64,000 bases of DNA from Pithys albifrons albifrons. Its lineage: Eukaryota > Chordata > Aves > Passeriformes > Thamnophilidae. The translations under genes and the position numbers were made by a program. The stretch spans positions 1,520,724 through 1,584,723 of the forward strand of contig NC_092486.1 in assembly GCF_047495875.1 (NCBI RefSeq), written 5' to 3'. The notes below the pieces were generated by a model, which had not been told where the DNA came from, searched no databases, and saw nothing but the letters and a program-made list of their open reading frames with translations. Of the stretch, positions 1 through 15,032 are shown one piece after another; the stretch's first letter is position 1, and each line of letters opens with the position of its first letter.

Positions 1-617
1 CAGCCACAGCTTCTCTGGGAATTCCATCCCAGCCCCTCCTCACACTCATAGGGGAGAATTTCTTCCCAACAGCCCATCTAACCCTCCCCTCTGGCACTGG
101 GAAGCCATTCCCTGTGTCCTGTCCCTCCATGCTTTGTCCCAAGTCCCTCTCCAGCTCTTGGAGCCCCTGGGAGAGGCTCTCAGATCTTCTCTGGAAATTC
201 CAGCCCAGCCCAGCTCCTCCCCACCCTCACAGCCAACAATTCCTTCCCAATATCCCACCATTCCCTGCCCTCTGGCACTGCGAAGCCATTCCCTGTGTCC
301 TGTCCCTCCATCCCTTGTCCCAGGTCCCTCTCCAGCTCTCCTGGAGCATCTTTAGGCACTGGAAAGCTGCTGTGAGGTCTCTCTGGAGCCTTCCCTTCTC
401 CAGCCTGAACAGCCCCAAGTTCAGCCTGACACAAGCTCATCCTTGAGACACAAATGTTGAGCACAGCAGCCTTTGGTGGCCTTGCTGGCCACAGAAACTC
501 TCTGTGTGTGGCACAGGTCCTTGGGGATGCTCCTGGAGTGATGTTCTTCCAATGCAAAGCACAGAGCAGAGGAAGCCCTGCTTTGCTGCAGGAAGGGTGT
601 TGAGCTGTTCCCACCCC
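1..617 (-). mobile_element. CR1 LINE fragment, minus strand
   Basis: Reverse complement of a CR1 3' region: the strings read on the minus strand as CCCAGAGAAGCTGTGGCTGC-like and ATTGGGAAGGAATTGTTGGC-like blocks. Positions 1-180 partly duplicate 181-355. Positions 186-617 form one arm of an inverted repeat with 785-1218. The element continues off the left edge. Confidence 0.75.
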
Positions 618-1218
618 GCTGTGAAGGTGGAGTTTTGTGGCCAAATTTCATGTGAGATATCCAGGCAGGCCCAGTGCAGGGACTGGGCAAGTTGGGATTA
701 ATCACATCACAGTGCAATGGGAGCAGTGGTGGTGATTCCTTTCATCTTATCAGACCTTCTCTCACCCTCCTGGAGCTGAGCTCTGGGGTGGGAACAGCTC
801 AACACCCTTCCTGCAGCAAAGCAGGGCTTCCTCTGCTCTGTGCTTTGCATTGGAAGAACATCACTCCAGGAGCATCCCCAAGGACCTGTGCCACAAACAG
901 GGGGTTTCTGTGGCCAGCAAGGCCACCAAAGGCTGCTGTGCTCAACATTTGTGTCTCAAGGATGAGCTTGTGTCAGGCTGAACTTGGGGCTGTTCAGGCT
1001 GGAGAAGGGAAGGCTCCAGAGAGACCTCACAGCAGCTTTCCAGTGCCTAAAGATGCTCCAGGAGAGCTGGAGAAGGACCTGGGACAAGGGATGGAGGGAC
1101 AGGACACAGGGAATGGCTTCCCACTGCCAGAGGGCAGGGAGAGGTGGGATATTGGGAAAGGATTCCTGGCTGTGAGGGTGGGGAGGGGCTGGGATGGGAT
1201 TCCCAGAGAAGCTGTGGC
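186..1218. repeat. Large inverted repeat (arms 186-617 and 785-1218)
   Basis: The two arms of about 430 bp are reverse complements with high identity. One example is the block around 490-600 (ggtccttggggatgctcctg) against its complement at 800-895. Both arms are CR1-derived, and both end at the same inner base. Confidence 0.85.
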
Positions 1219-1352
1219 TGCCCCATCCCTGGGAATGTCCAAGGCCAGGCTGGAGCCCCCTGGGACAGTGGGAGGTGTCCCTGCCCAGGGCAGGGGTGAC
1301 ACTGGGTGGGCTTTGAGGTCCCTTCCAACCCAACCCATCCTGAGATTCTCCA
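785..1352 (+). mobile_element. CR1 LINE 3' fragment, plus strand
   Basis: 5'-truncated CR1 copy that ends with the typical tail (aaggccaggctggagccccc, then ttgaggtcccttccaaccca). It lies head-to-head with the minus-strand copy at 186-617, starting at the same element position, with a 167-bp spacer. Confidence 0.8.
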
Positions 1353-4413
<3,061 letters not shown>

Positions 4414-4745
4414 TAACCCCCAGGTCAGGAGTCAGGGCTGGTCTGGGGGTTGAGCTGGGACATCCCACAGGGAGAAACTCAGACAGATACAAACTCCTTT
4501 AAGCTGCTTTTGGTACCTTTGGGTCCAGACCCTTTTTACACAGGAATATCTGAGAGCCAAGCCCAGATTCCTGAAGGGTGGGATCACTTTTCCCTGGGCT
4601 GCAGCAGATCCTGCCCCGTGCCTGGGCTGCAGGGAAATCACAATCCCTGCCAAAGCACAGGGAAATGGGGTCACTTGTTCTGCAAACCTTCCCAGCTCTG
4701 ATAAATCCCAAGGAAGAAGCTCAAAGCTTGGGGTGGAACCTTGAA

Positions 4746-5049
4746 ACAAGCCCCAGAGCCTGATCATCCCTTCAGCCCAAGCTTGGACACTGGGAAGACA
4801 CAGGAGAGGGTCTGGTTGTCCCAGCAGGGCTGAGGCTGCAGCAGGTCCTGCTCTGATGTGTCCTGTTGTCTTAGTTTGAGGGAAACCAAAATGTTTACAA
4901 GCCCCAGAGCCTGAGCATTGCCCTTCAGCCTGGGCTTGGACACTGGGAAGACACAGGAGAGGGTCTGGTTGTCCCAGCAGGGCTGAGGCTGCAGCAGGTC
5001 CTGCTCTGATGTGTCCTGTTGTCTTAGTTTGAGGGAAACCAAAATGTTT
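4746..5049. repeat. 151-bp tandem duplication (2 copies)
   Basis: Copy 1 spans 4746-4896 and copy 2 about 4897-5049. Both start acaagccccagagcctga and end with gaaaccaaaatgttta. The copies are nearly identical, so this is a recent duplication within the intron between the first two ANTXR1 exons. Confidence 0.85.
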
Positions 5050-5870
5050 ACCGAGACCAGAGGACAGGATTCCTCCTCAATAATCATGTTACCTCTTATT
5101 AAATCAAGAAAATACCTAAAACTTTAATTAGAAAATGTGTATAAGAAGGATAACTGTTCTTAACTACTATATATAGATATAGATATAACTATGAACAGAC
5201 CAGAGCAAACCACTCCCCCAGCACCAAAAAGAAAAACCAACAACCCCCCTAAAGCTGCAGGTTCCTCCTGCTGCAATCATATTTATGGACAGTGTCAGTG
5301 CCAGCCTGGGCTGGCTGTGAGGGGAATTCTCAGTCTGTTCCCAGCGAGGCAGAGACAAGGGGTGAACACTCATGTGGTGCAGGATGGAGCCTTTCCCGTG
5401 GGGGAAAAGCAGAATCTCTCTCTCTCCTTGTCCTTTGTTCAAAAGAAGGAGGCACTGGGAGTTGAGGATTGGTGATAATTCCCAGAAATCTCCTTGCAGT
5501 CGAAGTCAGTCCCCAGGAAGCAGCTGGGACCCTCCTCTCTCCTCTCTCTCAAGCTCAGGGTGCCCAGAGATGAAGGGGGGTGGTGGGAAGGCAAAGAGCA
5601 GAGCCAGGAGCTCTCACCAGCTCAGCAAAACAGTGACTCTGTCCCAGCAGCTGCCCAAACCCAAAGTGAAGCAGCACCCAGGAAAAGCCTCTCCCCCTCC
5701 CAGGTTCACTGAGTCTGTTTTCTCACCTTCACCCCTCCATTAAGTTGGAATCTGGAGCCACCAACCACTCCTTTGTTCTCAGTCCTGGCACTTCACCGCC
5801 CAAAACCTTTGTGTTGGTAGGGTGAGAAAAATGCCCTGAAGGAACCCTTTGACACCTGGTGCCTTTCCAG
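5050..5870. other. ANTXR1 intron, unclassified
   Basis: AT-rich 5090-5190 with a TATA/GATA-rich run at 5167-5190, then ordinary intronic sequence. The segment from about 5020 to 5480 could be part of an old LTR element, but I cannot confirm that. Confidence 0.4.
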
Positions 5871-6038
5871 GTGCGCTGGGGAGAAAAGGGCTCCACAGAA
5901 GAAGGTGCCAAGCTGGAGAAAGCCAAGAATGCCCGGGTGAAGATGCCAGAGCAGGAGTACGAGTTCCCCGAGCCCAGGAGCCTGGCGAGCAGCATGCGCA
6001 GACCCTCCTCGCCACGCAAGTGGTACTCGCCCATCAAG
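5871..6038 (+). CDS. ANTXR1: ANTXR1 cytoplasmic-tail exon (second in window)
   Basis: Internal coding exon of 168 bp (56 codons, phase 0). The acceptor is gcctttccag and the donor gtgggt. It begins [20 protein letters not shown] and ends [14 protein letters not shown], both hallmarks of the conserved ANTXR1 tail. A short stretch near residues 37-41 (SLASS) differs from the mammalian protein as I remember it, while the flanking residues are the same, which fits an orthologue with one relaxed site. It follows the previous exon after a 1.49-kb intron that contains a 151-bp tandem duplication. Ser/Pro-rich residues near the end are potential phosphorylation sites, but nothing in the sequence proves this. 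Confidence 0.95.
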
Positions 6039-6719
6039 GTGGGTCCGGCCTCAGGGTGGGCACACCTGAGGCTCTCCATGAGCCTGGCACCTCCAGGGGT
6101 GCTGGGGTGGCTGTGCTGAGGGGCTGCCCCAAACCTGTGCCTGGGGACGTGCTGTCCAAAGGAACCACCTGGCTGGGCAGGGTTGGGGGTTGCTTTTCTC
6201 TCTCAGAGCAGAGCAGGATCCTGATCTCCTCCAATGTTGGAGCAGCTTCTGTGAAGGGTTCCCAGACTCACCTGCACTCCCAGGGGGCCACTCTGCCTGT
6301 TCCCTGAGATGCAGGAAATCAAGAGCAGCTTCTGTAGGAAGGACATTGAGGGGCTGCAGCAATTCCAGAGAAGAGCAACGAGGCTGGAGAAGGGCCTGGA
6401 GCCCCAGCCCTGTGGGGAGAGGCTGAGGGAGCTGGGGATGATCAGCCTGGACAAGAGGAGGCTCAGGGGGGACCTCAGCACTGTCTGGAACTCCCTGACA
6501 GGAGGTTGGACCCAGGGGGGGTTGGGCTCTTCTCCCACACAACCAGCAATGGCACAAGAGGGCACGGCCTTAAGCTGTGCCAGGGCAGGTTTGGGTTGGA
6601 TATGGGGAGGGAATTCTTTGCAGAGAGGGTGGTCAGGCCTTGGAATGGGCTGCCCAGAGAGAGGGTGGATTCTCCATCCCTGGAGGTGTTTAAGATGAGA
6701 CTGGATGGGGCACTGAGTG

Positions 6720-6890
6720 AGAATCCACCACATCTTGATCCAACCCCATTGTGAGAATCCACCATGTCTTGATCCAACCCTACTGGGGGAATCCACCATG
6801 TCTTGATCCAACCCCACTGTGAGAATCCACCATGTCTTGATCCAACCCTACTGGGGGAATCCATCATGTCTTGATCCAACCCCACTGTGA
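6720..6890. repeat. Short tandem array, ~34-bp unit, ~5 copies
   Basis: The unit contains gaatccaccatgtcttgatc with alternating linker versions. It has grown from the CR1 tail itself, as single units are found at the same place in the other CR1 copies. Confidence 0.8.
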
Positions 6891-6947
6891 TCACCAGCCC
6901 AGGGCACAGAGTGCCCTGGGCTGGTGATCACAGTGGGGTTGGATCAA
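6871..6947. repeat. Perfect 37-bp palindrome, 3-nt loop, in CR1 tail
   Basis: Arm 6871-6907, loop aga 6908-6910, arm 6911-6947. The arms are exact reverse complements; each contains gtgatcaccagcccagggca or its complement. Confidence 0.95.
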
Positions 6948-7084
6948 GGGTTGGGCTTGATGATCTCAGAGGTCTCTTCCAACCCAACTCATTCTCTGAT
7001 CTGGTGATAACAATGGAGTTGGATCAAGGGTTGGGCTTGATGATCTCGGAGGTCTCTTCCAACCCAACTGATTCTCTCATTCTT

Positions 7085-7262
7085 CAAAGGTGATCAAGGG
7101 CCTGGGGCATCTCTCTGATGAGGAGAGACTGTGGGAGCTGGGCCTGGTTAGTCTGGAGAAGAGAAGACTGAGAGGGGATCTCATTAATGCACACAAACAT
7201 CTCAGAGGGGTGTCAGAGGATGGAACCTCTGTGGGTGCAACTCCCTGACCTCCTTCAGAGCT
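7085..7262 (+). mobile_element. CR1 LINE fragment (second subfamily)
   Basis: A short CR1 piece with ctgatgaggagagactgtgg and gaagactgagaggggatctc, matching the CR1 region that encodes the segment after the reverse transcriptase. It differs from the adjacent copy, so it is a separate insertion. Confidence 0.65.
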
Positions 7263-8027
7263 GGGGCCTTTCCCACAGAAGGTGCTGCTGAGTCTCTCCC
7301 CTTCCCCACTGAAGCTCTTGGGTTACAGGAGACTTCCAGTGAATCCTCAGGGAATTCTGCCTGATGGGAGATCAGACCTGGAAGGAGGAGTCAGGTTTGT
7401 TGTAGAACTGTGTCCCAGCTGGAAATTCTCCAAAGTTCAAGAGAGGCTTGGAGAGGAAACCCAATGCATGCAGGGCTCAGGTTCAGTTCTCACTCTGGAA
7501 CAGCTTTTGCTTTGTAACAACAGGGACTCTGTTAGAAAGGGGCCTGCAGATATTAAGAATATCTCAGGGGTGATATATATCCTTAATTCCTTTAAAAATG
7601 TCTCTTCTCCACCATTCCAAGTGTGTCCAGGATAAGGACAGTTCCAATCCAAGGCTCAGTATCCAAACACTCCCAAAACTTTGGGGTGTTCCACATCTGG
7701 AGAGGATTTAGGATTAGCATTTAGCCTGGACAAGAATTTACCTAATAATTAATTGCCACCACGCCCCTTCTTGAGCTGCACCCAAAGAGACACGTGTGGA
7801 GCTGGGAGAGCTGCACCCAGCAAAGCCAGGAGGGATCAGTCCCATGGCCCAGGGTCCTGCTGTTGCTCTCCTGTGCTGGGAGGAACCAGCAGAACTGGCA
7901 AAGCTCCTCAGCACTGCTGGAGAAGCTCCTGCCCTGGAGGTGGGGGCACCTGGAGATGAACTTGCATGGCATGAGCCAGGGAAGCTCTCAGGGGGCCCTG
8001 GAGGGCAGGAGGGACAACCTGGAGCTG
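7263..8027. other. ANTXR1 intron, no feature recognised
   Basis: Unique-looking intronic sequence between a CR1 fragment and the 18-bp array. No exon seen. Confidence 0.5.
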
Positions 8028-8850
8028 CCCAGGGCTGGACCATCACCCAGGGTTGGACCATCACCCGAGGCTGGACCATCACTCACCCAGGGCTGGACCA
8101 TCACCCAGGGCTGGACCATCACTCACCCAGGGCTGGACCATCATCCAGGGCTGGACCATCACTCAGGGGTGAACCATCACTCACCCTGGGCTGGACCATC
8201 ACCCAGGGCTGGACCATCACTCACCCAGGGCTGGACCATCACCCAGGGCTGGACCATCACTCACCCAGGGCTGGACCATCACCCAGGGCTGGACCATCAC
8301 CCAGGGCTGGACCATCAATCACTCAGGGCTGGACCATCACCCAGGGCTGGACCATCACCCAGGGCTGGACCATCAATCACCCAGGGCTGGACCATCACCC
8401 AGGGCTGGACCATCACCCAGGGCTGGACCATCAATCACCCAGGGCTGGACCATCACCCAGGGCTGGACCATCAATCACCCAGGGCTGGACCATCACCCAG
8501 GGCTGGACCATCACCCAGGGCTGGACCATCAATCACCCAGGGCTGGACCATCACCCAGGTCTGGACCATCACCCAGGGTTGGACCATCACCCAGGGCTGG
8601 ACCATCAAACACCCAGGGCTGGACCATCACCCAGGGCAGCACTGCTGGGTTGGCTCCATCCTTCTCTGCTGACAATCACCCAGGGCTGGATCATCACCCA
8701 GGGGTGGACCATCAATCACCCAGGGCTAGACCATCACTCACCCAGGACTGGACCATCACCTAGGGCTGGACCATCACTCACCCAGGGCTGGACCATCACC
8801 CAGGGCTGGACCATCACCCAGGGCTGGACCATCAATCACCCAGGGCAGCA
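8028..8850. repeat. Minisatellite, 18/22-bp unit, ~40 copies
   Basis: The core cacccagggctggaccat is repeated, some units with an extra 4 bp (caat or cact). Two blocks (8028-8635 and 8669-8850) are each followed by the same piece, gcactgctgggttggctcca, which suggests block duplication. Open frames through it are a by-product of the array. Confidence 0.95.
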
Positions 8851-9590
8851 CTGCTGGGTTGGCTCCATCCCTCTCTGCTCTGTCCTGGTTTAAAGTAACA
8901 GAGAGGCTTCCATCTCTTGTTGGGGGGAATATTTCCCCCTCTGCCAGACCTCACCCACAGGGAATTGGATGCTGACACTCAGCTTGGACCTTCCCTCATC
9001 CCCGTGCTCCAAGTGCACTTGGCTCCTGGGGTTAAAGGAGATGTTGAATTTCCTGCCCTTCCACCAGTGCAAACACCTCTTTGGGAGGCAGATAAATATG
9101 CAACTGAAATCGCTGTTAAAGGAGAAGGGCAAGGAATTGAACCTCAGGAGCAGCAAAACAAGGCAGTTTGGATCTCACACAGAGCCAGGAAAGTCACATT
9201 TTAGGGCCAGTCTCCTTCTGCACAAGTGCCAGCCTTTATTGGAATGTTCAGCCCTTTGGAGTTTCTGTGATGGAGTTCTTCTTCCCTCTGTTGTTTCACC
9301 TTCCCAGAGCAATGTCTGTGAGCAGGCAGACAGCTGAGAGTGGAGAGATTATTTTCTGCAAAGCTCCAGAGATTGATTTGCTCCCAAATGTGGCTACTGA
9401 CACTCAGCAGACTGTGGTTCCTGCTGTGGTTACTCTGAGTTGCTGCTGGGACTCCTTAGCACGGCACCAACTGGATTATCTCCCTTTTAAAATGTCATTT
9501 CAGCTGTTTGACAAGTCAGGGCAGGCAGTCCAAGGGGAAGGACAAACCAAAAAACTCCTTAAGAAACTCTCCAAGCCCTCAGTTCCTCTG
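8851..9590. other. ANTXR1 intron, unclassified
   Basis: The sequence tgtcctggtttaaagtaaca near 8881 resembles the start of some bird retrovirus-like LTRs, but I cannot define ends or a target-site duplication. No coding capacity recognised. Confidence 0.35.
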
Positions 9591-9594
9591 ACAG

Positions 9595-9900
9595 GGAGGG
9601 ACAGCACAAAATGTGGGTGGAAGTGGATCAGAGAACCACAGGAGGGTGGAAAAGGTCTCTAAAACCATCAGGCCCAGCCATAACTCATCCCCCCCACCAC
9701 AGTCACCTCTAAACCACGTCCTCAAGAGCCACATCCACGTGACTTTTGAACCCTTCCAGGGATGGTGACCCCCCCACTGCCCTGGGCAGCCTGTGAAGAC
9801 ATCTGTCCCAAGATCCAGACTGAAATCTCCCCTGGCAGAACCTGAGGCTGTTCCCTCCCATCCTGACCCTTGTTTTGTGGCACAGGAGACCCACCCCCAC
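9595..9900 (-). mobile_element. CR1 LINE fragment, minus strand
   Basis: Reverse complement of a CR1 3' region: the blocks cttccagggatggtgacccc and ctgccctgggcagcctgtga are typical. It is divergent from the other copies here, so probably an older subfamily. Confidence 0.75.
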
Positions 9901-11233
9901 CTCACCTCAACCTCAGGCTGAAGCAACAAGTGTTGCTGTCCAAAAGAAACCCCAGGGACCCCTCCATGGAGGCCCCTCCAGCTTTTACTGACCCTGCCAC
10001 CTTCTCCAGCCCTTGTCCCTCCTTCCTTTGCCATCTGCCCTCACTGTTTCTTTTTTCTGGGCCTCAGACCTAGTAGGACCCAAGGCTTTTTTGCCCCCAG
10101 ACCTTTCTTTTTCTCCAAGTGCCCTTGTTCCTCAGCTGCAGAGGAGTTCCCAGGCACAGGCACAGCCCCTGCACTGGAGAGCACAGAAGGGTTTGTGTTT
10201 CCAAATGGATTCATTGCCATTTCAGTTCCTCAACCAGCATCATCCTTTCCACAGGATCCTTTCCATCCTTTCCCTTCCCTCCACCCAGATGTCTCAGGCA
10301 GACCCTGAGGCTCCATTCAGACTCCCAGAGATGGAGCTCTTGGCTTTTCCCAAGAAATCCTGGTAGGCTCCTGGAAATCAGGACTGCAGAGCAAAAAGGA
10401 CTTTTTTGTTCCATGGAAAGTTGTCGTTTTGCCTCTGAAAGGAAAAATGGAAGAAAAAGGTACTTATTTCTGAAGCTGTCAGGGTGGACAGGAGATCAAG
10501 AGCTTCCACCAGCTCTGCTGTAGGGCAGAAGGTGGGTTGGGATGGAAGGGATGGCTTCCCCCAGGTCTCAGGGGTTCTGCTGTCCAGATGCAGAAGAATC
10601 TGACAGAGAAGGTTCTTGCTGCTTCCTTTGAGAGTAACAGACTTTCCTGGCTCTCACCTTGGCCAGTCTTTCCCAGTATCCCATGGAAACAAGTTCTCTG
10701 CAGTCATCCTGTCTGTCTGTCTGTCTGAGTGTCTCCACCCATGTCTCCAGCTCCCAGACCAGCTCTGAAGCATTGGCTCCACACACTGGTTGAGGAGCAG
10801 AGGTCTCAGACAGGATTATGGCCCAGATGGTTCCTCGGAAAGGGAAGAGAAAGATTCTCCCCATGAAAGGGAGAACATCCATGGGGAGTGTTCAGACACC
10901 AAGGAACCAGGTGACAAAGGACCTCCCACCCACCCTGGCTGCAGGTCCTGCCCTCACAGACACTGCAGGTCACCACCCAGACTCTGAGGAGAACAACCTG
11001 CCTTCTTCATGAAGCCACTCACCTTTCCCCACCACTCTGCAGCATCCAGGGGACATTTCCTTTGGTCAATCCTGTCCCACAACAGCCACAAGAGGCAGTT
11101 CTGCCATCACAGGAGTTCTGTAGCCTTTGTTTCCAGGGAGCAGTTTCTGGGCCAGTCTTTGGCTCTGATCCTCTCACCTGCAGAAAAGAGTTTTGTACCA
11201 AGGGACAACTTTGTGCATCCTCAGAATATCTTG
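9901..11233. other. ANTXR1 intron, no feature recognised
   Basis: Unique-looking intronic sequence with a short (ctgt)n run near 10711-10727. No exon or repeat family recognised. Confidence 0.5.
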
Positions 11234-12070
11234 TTGTGCTGGTTTAAAGGTGAACCAGCAGGAGAAATGAACCCACCACGAGAGAGATTATAAGTCAGAG
11301 CTACAATTTAATAACAACATTGCAATCAATGCAGTGGCACAAAGAGCAATTGGGTTTAACCCCCAAGCCCAGCAGTCTAACCCAGCCCCCTGGGGCACAA
11401 ACACAGGGGGGTTTGGTGGCCCCTGTGCTGAGCCCCACGTGGTTCCCCCGAGGCCAAAGGCAAAGGAGGGGACAAAGCTGTTGGTGCAGATGATGGCAGA
11501 GTCTGGTGGAGAGTGGGGGGCTCCTCCTGTGCAGGGTCTGCTCCTGCTCTGGATGCCAGGAGTGGTCCCAGAGGTCCCCAAACCCCCAGATTGCCTCCCC
11601 TCAGGTTTGGGTGGGAGCCCCCAGTGCCTCCCCCAGGGCAGGGAGTTCCACCCTGGGGGATCTGACTCTGGCACTCAGGGGGGATTTTGGACTCGTTGCT
11701 GGCCCCTGAGCAGAGCTGAGCCCTCAGGTGGGTGTGGAGGTGCCAAGGAGTCCCTGCAGGGCAGTTCTCCCAGCTCCTCTGCCAGGCTTCTTTCCCAGCC
11801 AGCTCCCAGCCTGAGGGCTCAGCTGTGCCCTGGGCAGCTGCTGCCAATGGGCCCTTGGGAACAGTTGCTGGGCAATGGCCCAGAGGGTTTGGAATGCCCA
11901 GCTTTGGGCACCCCCACACTGGGACAAACTGGGCCCACCTGCTGGACTGGGACACTTGTCTCTGCCTCTGCAGGGCCAGTGCAGTGTCCTGGCTGTTCCT
12001 GGCTCATGGTTCCTGCTCCAACATCACAGCAATTGGAGCATTTGGAACAATACTTAGGGAAACATCAATA
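11234..12070 (+). mobile_element. Probable retrovirus-like LTR fragment
   Basis: It begins tgtgctggtttaaaggtgaa, followed by an A/T-rich stretch (acaatttaataacaacattg). Together these resemble the start of LTRs common in passerine genomes. The 3' boundary near 12070 is uncertain, and no retroviral gene is visible, so a solo or partial LTR is the best reading. The strand is assigned by the TG start. Confidence 0.4.
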
Positions 12071-12997
12071 AGTGCTGTTTGTTCTCAACCTTCCCCAGAA
12101 ATGTTCACAAATCTTTCCATATCCTGCACTTAACAGAGAGAGGCTCAAATAAAGAGTCTGATGAATTAATCCTGAGCTTGTAACACACCTGTAGCTTTCC
12201 CCTGACCCAGCCAAGGTGCTGCCCTTGTGCAAACCCTCCCGCAGGAGCTGAACCCACAGGGGAGGTGAAGGCCTGGCCTGCTGGAGTGGGGATGCAGCAG
12301 GAACCCTCCAGCAGCACATGCAGGTCCCAGAGCACGTGGGTTGGTGGCTCTCCCTGCTGGGCTGCTCCTCGTGGCTCCTTTGCAGAGTGAGCACAGCCTT
12401 GGGGTGTTGTGTGGCTGCTGAAGCCCAGGGAGGCAGCACAGCCACACCAGGGACCACCCAAATCAACCAGACCCTCTGCCAGCAAGGGATTGCACCAGGC
12501 TGGGCTTCAGCAGAGCCCCTGTGGGTCTGGGCACCTTTGGGGAGGGGCTGCTGGGGCTGAGACCACCCAGGAGGGAGCAGCTCCTCAGCACTGCTGTGTG
12601 GGTGGCACTGCAGGGCAGCTGCTGAGCTCCTGGGGCTGCAGGGCTTTGGAACAGGGGGGTTACTGCCTGGAAAATGTGAGCTGGCACATGGGGTGGGTCT
12701 GGGTGAGCGCCATGAGGTGGCACTGATGGCCATCACTCAGCACTGGCACTCAGCTGCCCTGGCACGGGGGCTCTCACTCAGCTCTCCCCAGCAGAGACAT
12801 AAATCAGAGTCACTTCTGCCATGTCACAGGGACCACCAGAGCTGGAAACAAACTCTCAGCCAGGGGAGGAGACAGAACTCCTGGAAAGGCATCATATGAG
12901 CTCCCCCAGTGGCTTTCTGCTCTGATTTAGCATTCTGGCAGGAGCTGAGGAGGTGCTGGTCTCTCCCTCAGCCCAGGTGGCTTCTGAGTCACTCAGT
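12071..12997. other. ANTXR1 intron, no feature recognised
   Basis: GC-rich intronic sequence. Open frames exist on both strands, but none has recognisable domains or splice context. Confidence 0.45.
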
Positions 12998-13692
12998 ACC
13001 TCTGGAAAGGTTGGATAGAGGGAGATGTTGTGTGTCAGACATCCTACCTTTGGAAAGGTGGGACACACAGACTGTTGTGTCAGACATCCTACCCTTGGAA
13101 AGGTGGGACACACAGACTGTTGTGTCAGACATCCTACCCTTGGAAATGTTGGATACAGGGACACTGTTGTGTGTCAGACATCCCACCCTTGGAAATGTTG
13201 GATACAGGGACACTGTTGTGTGTCAGACATCCTACCCTTGGAAAGGTTGGACACACGGACTGTTGTGTGTCACACATCTCATCTTTGGGAAGGTTGGACA
13301 CACAGACTGTTGTGTGTCAGACATCTCACCTTTGGAAAAGATGGATACAGGGAGGTGTTGTATGTCAGACATCTCACCTCTGGAAAGGTTGGATAGAGGG
13401 AGATGTCGTGTGTCAGACATCCTACCCTTGGAAAGGTTGGATACAGGGAGATGTTGTGTGTCAGATATCTCACCTCTGGAAAGGTTGGATAGAGGGAGAT
13501 GTTGTGTGTCAGACACCCTACCCTTGGAAAGGTTGGATACAGGGAGATGTTGTGTGTCAGACATCTCACCTCTGGAAAGGTTGGATAGAGGGAGATGTTG
13601 TGTGTCAGACATCTCACCTTTGGGAAGGTTGGACACACAGACTGTTGTCTGTCAGACATCTCACCCTTGGAAAGGCTGGATACAGGGACACT
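12998..13692. repeat. Minisatellite, ~47-bp unit, ~14 copies
   Basis: The units contain tgttgtgtgtcagacatctc followed by a cctttggaaaggttggata-type half. Single-base variants define a few unit types, some in adjacent runs, as expected from unequal exchange. Confidence 0.95.
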
Positions 13693-14385
13693 GAAAGCTC
13701 TTCCTTTGCACTTGCAGCAAGTTTCTGTGGGACAAAACTTTGCTCTCCAGCACCTTGGAACAGGGTGGGTTCTACAGCTGCTGGAAAAGTGAGGCTGAGC
13801 ACCACTGAGAGTTCAGAAAACACAGAATCTTTATCAACAGGAGGGACCCAATAGCAGGAAGCCAAAGAGAAGGGAGAGAGAAGGAGGGAGACTAAAGCAA
13901 TAAACCCAAACATGTCAGCACCCACTGACCAGAGTTACTCACCTAAGGTTGTCCTACCAACTCAGGACACTCCCCCCAAGGCAGGGGCTTCATCCTCTAG
14001 GCATTGGCTGGCAGCAGTGGGGAAAAACTACCAATACCAAGAGCATGAGCCCTCACACCTTTATTGAGCCTGTTAGAGATGTCTGTCCAGGGAACTGAGA
14101 CCACCACCCCTCAGGAAGAGGTCACAGACCCTGCTGCTCTCTCTCTTACTCTCTCTCTCTCCCTCTCTCTCTTCCTCCTTGCTCTCTCCTCCCCAACTCT
14201 CCTCCCAGGGCTGTCAAACCAATAGGAGAGACTCAAGTAACTTGAGTTTATGCAAACTCTGCCTTCAAGGGCAAAGCCTTCACTGTATCAGCTTCTGTTC
14301 CCTGGAACTTGGCAGGGAAAGGATAAATCTTTTCACAGGTGGCATTGGCAAAAACACAGACCAAAATGTCACCAGTTTTAATTGA
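13693..14385. other. ANTXR1 intron with CT-rich tract
   Basis: Mostly unique sequence, with a (CT)n-rich pyrimidine tract at about 14138-14190. It may include an old LTR-type element, but no boundaries could be set. Confidence 0.4.
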
Positions 14386-15032
14386 CAGAATCATAGAATG
14401 GATTGGGTTGGAAAAGCCCTCTGAGATCATCAAGTCCAGCCTTTGATCCAACCCCACTGTGATCACCAGCCCAGGGCACTCCGTGCCCTGGGCTGGTGAT
14501 CACAGTAGGGTTGGATCAAGACATGGATTCTCCCAGTAGGGTTGGATCAAGGCGTGGTGGAGTCTCACTCAGTGCCACATCCACAGAATCATAGAATGGA
14601 TTGGGTTGGAAAAGACCTCTGAGATCATCAAGTCCAACCCTTGGTCCAACTCCAGTCCCTTTACCAGATCATGGCACTCAGTGCCACGGCCAAGCTCAGG
14701 TTCAAACCCTCCAGGGATGGGGAATCCACCCCCTCTCTGGGCAGCCCATTCCAATCCCTGAGCACTCTCTCTGCAAAGAATTTCTTTCTGCTCTCCAACT
14801 TCAATTTCCCCTGGCAGAGCTTGAGCCCATCGTGCCCCCTTGTCCTATTGCTGAGTGCCTGGGAGAAGAGACCAACCCCCAGCTGGCCACAGCTTCCCTT
14901 CAGGGACTTCCAGACAGTGCTGAGGTCACCTCTGAGCCTCCTCTTCTCCAGGCTGAACACCCCCAGCTCCCTCAGCCTCTCCCCACAGCACTTGTGCTCC
15001 AGTCCCTCCTCCAGCCTCGTTGCTCTTCTCAC
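14386..15032 (-). mobile_element. CR1 LINE 3' copy, minus strand
   Basis: It starts with the reverse-complemented tail (cagaatcatagaatggattg). A palindrome lies at 14443-14519, followed by a second tail copy at about 14584-14650 and then the CR1 3' UTR and coding end (caaagaatttctttctgctc, gacagtgctgaggtcacctc). Two tails in one element again show tail duplication. Confidence 0.9.
14443..14519. repeat. 37-bp palindrome, 3-nt loop, in CR1 tail
   Basis: Arms 14443-14479 and 14483-14519 pair with a single mismatch around the loop tcc. It is the same arm sequence as at 6871-6947. Confidence 0.95.

Larger units (their letters stand above)
6318..7080 (+). mobile_element. CR1 LINE 3' copy with amplified tail
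   Basis: CR1 3' coding and UTR sequence (agaagagcaacgaggctgga ... gggctgcccagagag ... ccatccctggaggtgtttaa). The 3' side is rearranged. A roughly 34-bp motif repeats about five times (6720-6890), a palindrome lies at 6871-6947, and an 80-bp tail unit is duplicated (about 6921-7000 and 7001-7080). Confidence 0.85.

Noticed and set aside
5020..5480. Possible LTR element with gtttgagggaaaccaaaatg near its start
   Set aside because: No terminal inverted bases, paired LTR or target-site duplication could be defined.
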